Origin: Manis javanica
Taxonomy: Eukaryota; Chordata; Mammalia; Pholidota; Manidae
Assembly (NCBI RefSeq): GCF_040802235.1
Contig: NC_133161.1
Span: 145,505,121-145,569,120, forward strand
DNA: 64,000 nucleotides
Direction: 5' to 3'
A model generated the notes under the pieces. The model was not told the origin of the DNA. It did no database searches and saw only the letters and a list, made by a program, of their open reading frames with translations. Shown in pieces: positions 39,700 through 50,894 of the stretch (position 1 is its first letter; every line of letters begins with the position of its first letter). A program made the translations under genes and the position numbers.

Positions 39700-40260
39700 T
39701 TTAACGGTAAGCTGACCATATGAGCCAGCAATTTGACTCCTAGATATTTCCTCAAAAGAAATTAAAACATCCATATAAAGGTGCACATGAACATTCATAG
39801 TAGATGTATTCATAATAGCCCCAAAGTTAAGGCGGCACAAATGTCGGCCCACAGGTGAAGGGGCAAAGTGAATTGTGGCATATCCAGGCGGTGTGGCACC
39901 ACTGGCAGTGAAAAAGGAACAAACTTGCTGTATGCCAGTGTGGGTTCACTTCAGGGGCACGGTGCCAAGCAAGAAGAGCCACACGCCAAGGAGGACACAC
40001 TCGTATTTGTGCATATGACGTGCTGAAAAGGCACAGAAGATGGATCTGTGGCTGCCAGGTGCTGGGGTGTGGACAGAGGATTACCTGAGAAAAGTCATGA
40101 GAGAAACCTCTCGGGAGATGGAAATGTGGTCTGTTTTGATTGCAGTGGTGGCTATACAACTACAGTTACTTGTCAAGCTCATCAAACTTCACGCTTTGGA
40201 AAGGTGAAGTTTATTGCATATAAATTATACTTCACTAAATCTGATTTAGAAAATAAGAAC
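39700..40260 (+). mobile_element. L1M 3' end, copy 1
   Basis: ACCATATGAGCCAGCAATTT, AACATTCATAGTAGATGTAT, CATAATAGCCCCAAAGTTAA and TTATACTTCACTAAATCTGA are in L1 ORF2 C-terminal/3' UTR order. Decayed. Confidence 0.8.
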
Positions 40261-40299
40261 CAGGTCATGTGAATACCCTCCAGTACTCAAAGAACCCAA

Positions 40300-40735
40300 T
40301 GGCCTTCCATTGCACTAGGAGTAAAATTCAGCCCCTGCCTGTGGTCTGCAGGGCCCAGGACGGCTCTGTCCTTGCTCATTCCAGTCCCCCAGGGCTGCTC
40401 TCTTTTCTGTTCCTCAGGCGTATTGAGCTGGTCCTTCTGCCTAGAACACCGCCACCAGTTCTTTGCCTGGCTGACTCTTCCTCAGTATCCAAGGCTTTTC
40501 CCTTGCTGGTCCACCCAAAACAACCCCCCACTCTGCTCCGTGTCATCACCTTTCTTTCCACTGCTGTGTGAAAAGATTTTGCTCACTTCCTATCTTCCTT
40601 ATTCGAACTTGAGCTCTATGAGGACAGGAACCTCATCTGTTTTGTTCAGTAGAATTTGTCCTGATTTTTCCACCAGATCTGTTGAGAGTCCCCAGCACCC
40701 AGCCTAGGCCTGGTACCTAGGAAGCCCTCGAAATT
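40300..40735 (+). repeat. L2 3' end
   Basis: AATGGCCTTCCATTGCACTA, CTTGAGCTCTATGAGGACAG and CCCAGCACCCAGCCTAGGCC keep the L2 order. Confidence 0.85.
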
Positions 40736-40740
40736 ATTTA

Positions 40741-41340
40741 TGGAAATTTCCTATAAAAGTTATACATAGAGTTATCATATGACTCTGCAATTCCACTCTT
40801 GGGTATAAACCCGAGAGAATCCGAAACATACATCCACACAGAAACTTGTATATAAATTTTCTTAGCAACACTATTCATAATAGCCAAAAAGTGGAATAAA
40901 CCAAAAGCTTGTCAACTGATGAACAGATAAATAAAATATGGTATAACCATACAATGGACTATTATTCCACCATGAAAAGAAAGAAGTATACATATAGACT
41001 ACAGCATGAATGAACCTTGCAAGTATTGTGAGTGGAAAAAGCCAGTCACAAAAGGCCACACACCATCTGATTCCACTTACATGAAGTGTCCAGAATAGAT
41101 GAATCTATCAAGACAGAAAGTTGATTGGCTTTGGCTAGGGATGGGAAACTGGGGAGAAAGGAGAGTGCGGCTAATAAACAGGGTGTTTCTTTCTGGGGTG
41201 GTGAATATGCTCTGAAACGGATGGTGGTGATGGTTGCGTAACTGTGAATATACCGAAAACCATTTAATTGTATACTTTAAGTAGCTGAGTTGTATTGGAT
41301 GCGACTTCCAACTCAATAAAGCTGTTACATTTCTTTGTGC
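40741..41340 (+). mobile_element. L1M 3' end, copy 2
   Basis: ATTCCACTCTTGGGTATAAA, TTCATAATAGCCAAAAAGTG, ACAATGGACTATTATTCCAC and TTGTATACTTTAAGTAGCTG are in L1 3' order. It lies close to copy 1 in the same orientation, separated from it by an L2. Confidence 0.88.
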
Positions 41341-41344
41341 GCGG

Positions 41345-42875
41345 AATACAGGAATGAATCTGCTCCTTCTGATCACCTCCTGGGTCTTAGAAAAGACACA
41401 GCAGGCAAGATGCACCCCATGAGCTGGTCACTGGGCCTGTGTGTCTGGACTGGACTCCACTCTGGAAATGCATGATTGCTGCAGGCAACTCTGACCATCT
41501 GTGCACACCTCCCATCCCCCTCTGGAATCCCACCCCCAGGAAACCCCCGTGGTTGCTACGGGAGACCTCCTGAAGTGGGTGTCCTGGAGGACTGGAGAGG
41601 GTCCTGGCTAGGAGGGGCTCCAGGTGATTCTCTCTGCAGCTCTCCTCAGTTAGAGTGAAGTGCTCTGTTAGTCAGGTGGCCTCTGTCACCACGCCCAGGG
41701 TAATCACCCCTGTAGCCCCTCTGTATGTGTCATCTGCACACGTGCATAATTAACCTGGACTTGGGGATGATGACTGGGGCCCATTGCTCCACACCAGCCT
41801 TGGTCCCAGTGCAGACTGGGAGAACTGGTTCTTCCAGACACTTGGGATGAGTGGAAAGCCAGGGATCCCAGCACTGAGAGAGGAGGTGTGAGGTTCAGGA
41901 GGGCTCACTGGTCTTCCTCACTCCTCACCCCAAAACAGCAGCCCAGAGCAGGCGGGGCCATGGTGCTTCCAGCAGGGGCTGAGGCCGCCTGGCTGGGCAG
42001 CCCTGGGGCAGTCCTGGGGCTGTGTCCTTGCTACGTCAGGGCCTGGGGTTTGGGCTGCAGCCAAAGAAGCCCTGGGCTGCCTCCAGGCTCTGAGCTGCGG
42101 GCGGAGGCCTGGGAGGAAAGGCCATGGGCCAGGAGCAGGTCTTTAGAATCTGGACCTCTCAAGGTCTCTGAAGCAAGATGTCAGGGTCATCCTGGAAAAA
42201 GAATTTTAAGTGACTGACTCAGAAAAGAGGTTCTGAGGTTCCTTTCAGTTCTGACATTCTGTGAGTCTGATTCACACCCAGCAGCTCTGTGCAATGGCTC
42301 CACACACATCACCCCTGTTCGTGCTCACAGCCCTGTGAGGTGTACCCTCGTCACCGGAATTCTTCTTTGTGATGGGAGATCAGTGGCAGCAATTTACTTA
42401 TTAAGCAACTCCTGAGTAACACATAGTAGGGAATCAGTAAAGACTTGTTGACTGACTGACTGACTGCTCAGATTTGCGTGAGACATTGTGTGGCGACACA
42501 AACATATCGACTGATTAGTGAGTGCTGATTGGGTGCCTATTATGCACAGAGTATCAGCCAGTCTTGGAAGGGAGACGAGACTTCCTTGGACTGTCAAGTG
42601 TTGGCAGTTAATTCAGATAAAAGTAACAAAGGCCAAATTGAATGAAATACATTGAATAATAAGAAATATACATATACATTTTTTTCTTTGCTCCTAGTTC
42701 CTGACATAGAGCTCCCGAAACCCTTGTAAGGCGGGGAGCTAGGAGCATCTTTTGTTCTAATATTTGCCATGACCCTTCTTCCTGACACATGTTCCTAAAA
42801 CCCTTGGCATTTCCAGGTGACAGCATTTTATTCTAATGAGCCGACTCTGGGTGGGCTCCTGAATGGCTCTCGGAT
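41345..42875. other. Intergenic, unique
   Basis: GC-rich at 41900-42130. Contains a short GACT tetramer run near 42451-42467. No exon is recognised. Confidence 0.45.
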
Positions 42876-42879
42876 GGGG

Positions 42880-43330
42880 GCTGGTCACCAGGAAAACCAA
42901 TCCATGATTAGATGCTTGGAACTTTCAGCCCCACCCCCAGTTCTCTAGAGAGGGAATAGGGGCTGGACGTACAGTTAGCAATCGATCATGCCTACATGAG
43001 AAAGCCTCCATAAAAACCCCAATAGTGTGCGGTTCAGGAGCTTCCAGGTCGTGAACACATCCGCAGACCGGGAGGGTGACGCACCTGAACTCTATGGGGA
43101 CAGAAGCTCCTGCACTTAGAACCCTCCCGGGCCTCTCCCTGTTTGTCTCTTTATCTGGCTGTCCATCTTTGTCCTTTATCATATCCTCTAATAAACTGGT
43201 AAATATGTTTCCTTGAATTCTGTGATCTCAGCAAATAATTGAATCCAAGGGGGAAGAGGTCCTGGGACCCTGATTTGCAGCCAAGTTGGACAGAAGGCAA
43301 CCTGGGGACCTACTATGTGTGAAAGGCATC
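42880..43330 (+). mobile_element. ERV-type solo LTR, degraded
   Basis: AAAGCCTCCATAAAAACCCC, CCTCTAATAAACTGGTAAAT (AATAAA polyadenylation hexamer near 43190), GAATTCTGTGATCTCAGCAA and GATTTGCAGCCAAGTTGGAC follow the layout of an old ERVL-like LTR. No internal viral genes are present. The family name is not assigned. Confidence 0.65.
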
Positions 43331-43334
43331 TGAA

Positions 43335-43675
43335 GTGGGGTGGGGGCAGTCTTGTGGGACTGAGCCCTTAACCTGTGGGATCTGAAGCTGTTTCTAGGTA
43401 GACGGTGTCAGAATTGAGTTAAATTGTAGGACACTCATCTGCTGTCCCAGAGTTGCTTGGTATAGGGGAAAAAATCCATGCATCTAGTCTTGGAAGGGTG
43501 AAACTGTGTGAGAGCAGAGGAGAAACAAGGAAGGGCACTGAATTTTTCCCAACATATACATCTAAATCCAGCTAGAGAGCGGTCAGTGGACAATGTTTGT
43601 TTTATGCTTTCTAAATATGGTGAAAAGGTCCTATATCCAAGGCTATTGAAAAAATTATGATTGAGAGAAAAGTAT
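43335..43675. other. Intergenic, unique
   Basis: Nothing recognised. Confidence 0.4.
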
Positions 43676-43679
43676 GATG

Positions 43680-43910
43680 GCATGCACTATTGTTTTATTT
43701 AGTGTGATCTCATTTAATTCTTGTAACACCATGGAACAGTAATGGGATATCATAACTCATTGTCTCTCTTTCATAGATGAGGAAACAGATTCTGATAGTA
43801 AACTTGTAAGTAATGTAACCAGAATTCCCAACTAGGGTGTTGTTTTATTTTTTTGACCATAGTCTACTTTCTTAACCATTATGCTATGTTTGCCTTATAG
43901 GTCAGGAGCT
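43680..43910 (-). repeat. MIR
   Basis: TGTGATCTCATTTAATTCTT, TTTCATAGATGAGGAAACAG and TTTCTTAACCATTATGCTAT in reversed MIR order. Confidence 0.85.
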
Positions 43911-44109
43911 AGCTTAAAACAGCAAAACAACCCTAGAGAAAATTAGAAACTTTTTTATACCAAGAATTGTCAAGTAATGAATGCTCTTCAAGAAGCTCTG
44001 GGTGGATGGGCCTTATTTAAAACTTCATGAATTCTCTGCAAGACAGACTGACCATTATTACTGTTTCTACCTCTGAATTGATGTTGATTTGGGAGACTGT
44101 AGGGCAGGA

Positions 44110-44270
44110 CAGAGAGTAGTATTACAAGCAGTTTCAGAAGTTAAGCAGGTTTGGATTCAAACCCCATTTCCAGCACTTACTAGTTTTGTGGCCTTAGGCA
44201 AATGGCTTGTCCCTTTTACCCTTGATTGCTTCAATTAACAGAGACACTGAGCATAAAGAGCGTTCAGTAC
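44110..44270 (+). repeat. MIR, partial
   Basis: TTTGGATTCAAACCCCATTT, CACTTACTAGTTTTGTGGCC and TTAGGCAAATGGCTTGTCCC in MIR order. Confidence 0.8.
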
Positions 44271-44274
44271 CCAT

Positions 44275-46395
44275 CAGCTCTTTTATTGGCAATAAAGCCT
44301 TTAGGTGAGGAGGTCGAGGACAGAGGGGAGGGAGGCCCCTCACTTGAGGACAGACACGATGTTGGGCTGTCCCTGCCCTATTTTAGTGGCTTAAGTACCT
44401 GGACTCCAATAGGTGTAAGCAACTGCAGATGTATAAAAATTAAGATTTTGGGGGCTGGTGAGTGGGCTTTGGAAGGGAACACTTCTCACAAAATGATCCA
44501 TGCGCTAGACTTTGGGTCCTGGACCAGAGCCTGACTCAGGAAGGGACCTGGGAGTTATTATACGTAGTCTGGGATGCAGCCTACTACTGGGTGGTCCAAA
44601 GGTGGTCACCGTCCAAAAGGCCAATGGAATCTGGGTGTTTTGAGGGATGACTTGGAAATCAACTGGAAACCTACAATCTGGAAGGCTGAACCGAGTTCTG
44701 ACGTGTGACAAGTGGGTACATCTGAGAGCTCAGAAGCGTTGGGACCAATTGTAGGAAGACCTGTTTGTATGGAGTGTTAGGCATATGGTACCAAAGCCCG
44801 GTGCCCTTCCGGTACTTCAGTTTCCCAGGAGCCAGCTCAGGCCTCCCTGATCTCTGAGGGGCAGGCGGCTCAGACCTTATCTTTGCTGGATCATAGTTGG
44901 GAGAAGTGAAGTGACGGCCAAGGTGCTACTTCCGGGAAGTGCTCAAGTCATGGGTCAAGACGCACTGTCCCCAGGAACTGCTGCAGGTTGGAAATAGAGA
45001 CAGGTTCTAGGGGAGTACTCATATCTTCATGAATATTGTGTTGATCCTAGGTTTTAAAGGCCTTTGAGGCAATTTGGGGTGGACCACTGGAGTTGTGAAG
45101 TGCACAGCGTTGGGGGCACTTGCCTTGGGCCCAGGCTCAGCCAAATCACTAGTCCTGGGACTCTGAAGCTGGGCTTTCCTGAGGCTGCGACCTGTCCTGC
45201 CTACCATGAAGGGTTGTCCCAAGGGCTAGATGAGATAAACAAAGAGAAAGTGCTTTGCACAAGTGATCATTCAAACTCTTAATATCCACGTGCATGGAGA
45301 CAAATCATATTTGTCCTAAACTGGGAAGTCTTTTGAGGGCTGAAAAAGCAGAAAGGCTCGTGTTTTCTTTCCAAATCTGCATACCCTCTAGGAGAATGAG
45401 AATCACGTAGTTAGTTGCATGCTCACATGTCTGAGGTGTCTCATGTTAACCAGATTTAAAGTCTGGATAACTTTGTATCTTTCTTAAGAATTCACATTTG
45501 AAAAGCGAGAAATTAAAAAAGCGTAACATGTTCTTTCCACCAAGCAAACAATAGAAACATCTGTCTTTTGTTGACAGTTGGCAAAACACAACATGACTAA
45601 TGTGCGGACCTGCAGTGGTTCACCTTCAGTGACTTCACACTTCTCATCTGCTTTGATAAAAACATATCTGAAGCAGCTGAAAAAATGGAGCTGGGAAAGG
45701 CCTTGCATCAAAATAAAGGATTTCTTGTGCAACACTCTGTGTTGTAAAGGACGTAGATAAAGAGTCTAACAAGAATGTACAAATTGAACATTCTAAATCT
45801 TATTATCAAGACAGCATATTGATACTCAAGAAAAAATTTCAATGCAGTGACCCACTGTGCCTCTATGACAGCTGACACTGTCACGGAACGAACACAGATG
45901 TGGAGGGAAAAAAGTGTGGATTCGAGCATTAGTTCATCCTTTATGAGCTGTTGACACTGCGAAGTTTATTTCTTTGAGTCTTTGCTTCCTTGCTACAAAA
46001 TAGGAGAGTAAGAATAACCCCATGCAATTCTGCGCTGAGGACAAAGTGAAATAATATACCAGCCAATGCTCTGTAAATGTGCATTATTATTTCCCAGTGT
46101 TTTTATTTTTAACCCTGAAAAAATATATATATACAGTTTCATAATTTTTATCTTCAGCACACGGCACTCCTTTGTGCTTCCTCTCTGCTTCCAGACCATA
46201 CTTCTATTCCTGTCTTTCTGAGCAACCTTTGGGGGAGCCCCAACAGAAGCCCAGTCCCCAGTCTTAGCCCAGGGCTTTCACCACCAAGCCAGCAAGCAGC
46301 TAAGCGCCCTTCTTTTAGGGTTTTGGGTTCAAAGCACATATCTTAGTGCCCTGCACACCTGCTCAAAGCACCATTTGTTGTTCAACCGAACTTGG
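44275..46395. other. Intergenic, unique
   Basis: No exon, RNA gene or clear repeat family is recognised. A few MIR-like words occur near 45970-46090. Confidence 0.4.
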
Positions 46396-46399
46396 AAAT

Positions 46400-46610
46400 T
46401 ATATCATAATGGCTACCGTTTATTGGTGGGTATTGGTCTTGCGCTAAATATTTTATACAAATGATTACATTGAGTGGACATAAATACACCTTTCGTGAGG
46501 GGCCATTTTCCTTGAAGCAGGTTCGGCAACAGTAACTTGGCCAGGGACGCACAGGCAGTGCTCGGCAGAGCTGTAATTCCAAACCTGTCTGATCTCAAAG
46601 TCCATCCTAC
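46400..46610 (-). repeat. MIR, degraded
   Basis: GGCTACCGTTTATTGGTGGG, GCGCTAAATATTTTATACAA and TAACTTGGCCAGGGACGCAC in reversed MIR order. Confidence 0.7.
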
Positions 46611-46614
46611 AAAC

Positions 46615-49210
46615 CGCTCAGCACTCAGGGCTCCGAATGCTCCTCCCAGGCCCCTCAACCGCCCGGTGACCACCCCAGACTGCCAGGCTGTCCTGCTGCC
46701 CATCTTTCTAGATCCTTATGGCATTTCACCTCCTCCAGAAAGCGTCGGATGGATCAGAGGGGAGTAAAGACGTTCCGGTCTGAACGTGGGAGTCTCATGG
46801 CCACAGAGGAAGCTTCTAGTGCATCCTTGCATGGGGAATATTTGACTCCAGCTGTACTCAGGGGGGACCCATGTTTGCTCCGCTGGGCTTAAGCCCCACC
46901 TGTCCGTCAGCATTGCTGGTCTGACCACAACTGACTTCAGTTCTGTGGGAAAACTAACAGTGGTCCGATGGCTATTTCCAGTGACAACTGCCTGGCATCA
47001 TCTGGGGAAGGAGCAGTGTAAACATGGGCGTGGGGCCCCAGCCCTGTGCCCACTCTTCCGCAGGGCTTTGTGTTGGAGGAAAACCAGAGTTCGTGAAGGG
47101 ACTTGGAATTGTCTCTCAGCAGGAGCGCGTGAAGGAGCAGGACGTGCTCAGGTGGGAAGTGCAGACTCGCCGGGTCTCCGAATGGTCGCACTGTGGCGTG
47201 AGGAGGGCTGTCGTGGGGAAGTGGGACTTGACTTTCGCAGTGCGTCCCCACGGAGGGGGCTGGGAACTGCGGAGAAGTGAGTGTGGGCCAACACCAGGAG
47301 GAACAGCTGTGTCAAATCCTTCTTGGAAACAGGTGGCACCGTGACAGTCAGGACTGTCCCCAGCTGGTGTTCTTTTTCCACTCCCTGGAGCCACCTGGCA
47401 CTGCTGGGCGGCTAGGTAGGGTGTCACAGAGGGTCCAGTCCACCGGAGAGGACTTGGCTGCCCTGGCCTGGGAGGTCCTGGAAGGCAGAACCGGGCATCC
47501 TCACTGTCACCACCCACTGCCCACTGAGCAAGGGGTGGGGGCCGTACTGAGGGTGCCAGGAGTTCTGCCAGGCTTCCCACTATTTATCCCATCTACTCAC
47601 GGATTTTTGATGATGCAGTGGAAATAGTGATGATTATAGGGAGAAGAGCTGGGCTTTGCCTCTCTCTGACCCCTGCTGGTCCTGAACAAGACAGTAAGGG
47701 TCAGGCAAGCCCCTGGCTCCTGGGTTTGGGGTTCTAGATGCTGAGACACGGACCTGCTGGGGGTCACCAGGCTGTCCTCTGGCCCGCCTTCAGGGTTTCA
47801 CCCATGTGTTCTTTCTGGTTCTCTCTCCTGGATGTACCTGTCTGTCCTGCCCCTCTCATCCCCACCACCCAGCCAAGAGGCCCCATATCTGCTGGAAAAA
47901 GGGGGCCTCAGAGTTACCCCCCCCCAATAGGGTCTCTTGAAAGACTTCCTTAGTGTTGGTTGAGCGGCCAGCCGGGGACCCGGGGCTCTGTTTAGTCCCA
48001 TGGGCTGTTTTCTCTTGGCTCAAAGAGAAGCATAACCCACCCCCACCTGGTCTCCCTCACAATGTCCAGACCCCCCTTGCAGAGCACCAGGGGTGGGTCC
48101 AGGGCAGCGGCCCAGCTGGTCTGGGCTCAGGAGCACCAGGCATGGGGGTGGGAGCAGGGCACGGGCTTCCGGCAGGGAAGGGGTCCTGCTCAGGGGGTCT
48201 CCCCTTGAGGGGAGGCTCGGTGTCCCCCTGCTGCCCTGCCCGGCCTCTGTGGTCTGTGTCCTGGCCCCCCTCAGGAAGCCCCTCTGACGTGCTCTGAGTG
48301 ACGGAGAGCTTGGAAATAGGGCGCACGGTAGGGAAGAGGGCTTGGGTCCCCATGAGGAGTGGAGCTGCTGAAGGAGGACTTAGGAAGGAGGGGCACAAAT
48401 CACAAGGGGGCAGGTCGGCTCAGAGCCCTGTTTCCTGACTGTCACTCCAGGGAGGAGCTGCCAGGGGGTGGGTAGTAGCAGCTGGAACAACGAAGAAAGT
48501 GCAGAGCTGGGAGTTGAGCCTCAAAACAGTGCTGAGATTTCTGTCACTTCTCACTCATCCGGCTGTCCTGAAAGGCCCATGCTTGTTTACATGGCTGACG
48601 TATTCTTTCTGTAAAACTCCCTCCAGCCCAGATGAAAATGACTGGGAAGTAGGAAATGAAGGGGCCTGGTAGCTGACCTGGGGCCCCCACTCAGGGGGAG
48701 GCGAAAGGTGGGGCAAGTGGGCTGCTGGGTATCTGCGCTGCTGCTAGCTGCCGAGTGGAGGGCAGAGGTGGGCACAGGAGCTGGAGGGAGGGGGGCAAAG
48801 GAAAGGGGGCCACGGATGGTGCAGACAGGTGTCTCCTTCCTTCCCAGGGGACAGCAAAGGACAGAGCCAGGCAGGGTTCAGGTGCAGAGAGCAAGGGCAG
48901 GGGCAGTCCTCCAAGGCCAGTTCTGCTGGGGGGAGAGTCCAGGGCCACCCCAATCACTTCCCCTCTAGAAATAAGAAAACTACCAGCAAAGAAGTTATGC
49001 CTCAGTGTTCCCCCGGCCCCAAGCCCCAGCGCATATGCTGCGTGATGCCAGGGTGCCAGCCTTTCAGCATCTCTGGGGCCTGGCGCTGAGCAAGCAGTCC
49101 TACTGAACTGAACTGATGGCTGGGGGTGGCAGGGGGTGCACAGGTCAGGTGGCTTGGTCAGAAAGGCCTCTGGGACAGGCCAACTGGCATCTCTGATGGA
49201 AACCAGAGGA
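46615..49210. other. Intergenic, GC-rich unique block
   Basis: High GC and low CG content. Long open frames on both strands (for example 222 codons at 48691-49359 minus) are what GC-rich sequence gives by chance, and none has a recognisable domain or splice context. Confidence 0.45.
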
Positions 49211-49214
49211 ACAG

Positions 49215-49390
49215 AGCAAGAAATAAACCCGACATTTATCCAGGGCCTGCCCAGCCGGGCACATTCTCTGGTCTGCTGTATCATCACCGTTTTCCAGAGG
49301 GTGAATCTGAAGGCTTCCAAGCTCACACAGCTGGCCTTTACCTTGGGAGCGGGGTTCACGCCCTTCCCCCAAGTAGCCCAGAACCCCTAG
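49215..49390 (-). repeat. MIR, partial
   Basis: CCCGACATTTATCCAGGGCC, CACCGTTTTCCAGAGGGTGA and TTCCAAGCTCACACAGCTGG in reversed MIR order. Confidence 0.7.
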
Positions 49391-49879
49391 CCTGAGCTCT
49401 TCACGGAGGTCGGTGGGTTGTTCAGAGAACAAGGCAGAAGTAACCCTGGGAGGCCAGCAGTTTCTTGTGGGACGCAGGAGATCTCAGGTCTGGCCTAAGG
49501 ACGCCAAGGCTCAGTGACAGCCATACTGCTCCCTGGTGGCCCAAGTGGGGGCCGAGGAGGAGCTGAGAACCCAATTTGGCACCTCCTCAACAGGACGACG
49601 GCCTGGGAGTGGTCAGGCGGCAGCTGAAGGGGCAGGAAGGGATGTGGCCTGTGGCCAAGTTCTGCTTGCTTGGAGAACCAGGAAAGTAACACTGGACAAT
49701 AACCCAAGATGGGAGGTCCTTGGGGACCCTGCCTGGGCCCTCCAGAAATTCTCTCTGCTGCCCTTCTGCCTCTGGCTTAGATTTCCCTCAAGACTCCCTG
49801 AACTGGAGCTGACAGTTTCCGTTCTGAGCTAAATGGCCATTTCTCACCTGTAGATGGAAGGATCGTAGTCACTGCCTGT

Positions 49880-50275
49880 AAGTCTTTGCTCAAATGTCAC
49901 CCCGGTGAGGCGCTCCCTGACACCATGTCCCACAGTGCCCCTCTGCCTCCTCACCCTCTAGATCCCCTCCTCCCTTGCTGTAATTTTCTCTCTGGAGAAA
50001 AATCTTTCCCCTCACTTTCTATGCACTGTGTTCCAATATACTAATGCTCTAGAACACCGCCTCTGAGGTACTGATCCATATGTATGTTGAATATACCATC
50101 TCTCCATCATCATTAGTTATCTGCTTGCTTCTGTGCGCCCCACCTCCACTCCAAACGCTAGTGCCGCAGAGCAGGGCTCTTTGCCTTTGTGTCCCCTGTG
50201 TCCCCAGCATCTAGAACAGCACCGGGCTCAGGAGGAGCCCTCAATAAATATTTGTGGGATGAATGGGGGAGGGAT
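49880..50275 (+). repeat. L2 3' end
   Basis: TTGCTCAAATGTCACCCCGG, CAGCATCTAGAACAGCACCG and CCCTCAATAAATATTTGTGG in L2 order, nearly intact 3' terminus. Confidence 0.88.
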
Positions 50276-50331
50276 GGGTGAATGGGATTGTTGTCAGGAG
50301 TCAACACATTACTGTACATGAGGTATTCAGT

Positions 50332-50385
50332 GCGATACCCAGCCTCTTTATTAAAGAGGCGATACCTGGCCTCTTTATTATCTCC
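50332..50385 (+). repeat. 27-bp tandem dimer containing a perfect palindrome
   Basis: Two adjacent copies of a unit beginning GCGATACC and containing GCCTCTTTATTA. The first copy's CCTCTTTATTAAAGAGG (50343-50359) has perfect 8-bp arms around a single base. Confidence 0.8.
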
Positions 50386-50669
50386 GCTGCTGGTGTTTGT
50401 TAGATTCCTCGGCCTCTCGGCCTCTCTTCCTCCATCTGTAAAATGGGAAGTTGAATCCTGCATAGTCTCTGAGTTTCCTTCAGTCTCTAACTAGACTGCG
50501 GCACTACGATCTTCAAGCCCCCACAGGCTCAGCCAGGCAAGTGCCTCCGGAAGCTCCCCTGAAGCTCCCTTTGTGCCTAGCAGCTGCAGCTCTGCAGGGC
50601 CAGGAGGTGCTAAGCCCCCCTTCAGTTGTGGCTGTTACTCTATTTCTTTTGACTCCCAGAATGAGCATG

Positions 50670-50890
50670 GGCTTAGCCTGGGCCTGTGAGTCAGCCCACT
50701 ATTTCTCGGAATCGTTTCCATTCAAATGGTTGTTTTATTATAATTGGCTTTGATGTGTTGTTTCATAACATTTTACTGTTTTCAATAGAGGCAATTAATT
50801 ATGTGTGCAATTAGAGGTCTTTTGATTTTAATTTCTTTTTTAAGAGTTTTCATAGAAATATGCAAAGCTCAGGAAACAAAATTGCCCGGC
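50670..50890. promoter_or_regulatory. AT-rich, homeobox-motif-rich island; candidate enhancer
   Basis: Inside GC-rich flanks, this stretch carries several TAAT/ATTA cores (TTATTATAATTGG, GGCAATTAATTATG, GTGCAATTAGAGG) and ATTTGCAT-like words, and no repeat family. The function is inferred only from composition. Confidence 0.3.
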
Positions 50891-50894
50891 CATG

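Noticed and set aside
48691-49359. 222-codon minus-strand open frame
   Set aside because: GC-rich chance frame overlapping a MIR end, with several equally long frames on the other strand and no recognisable domain.
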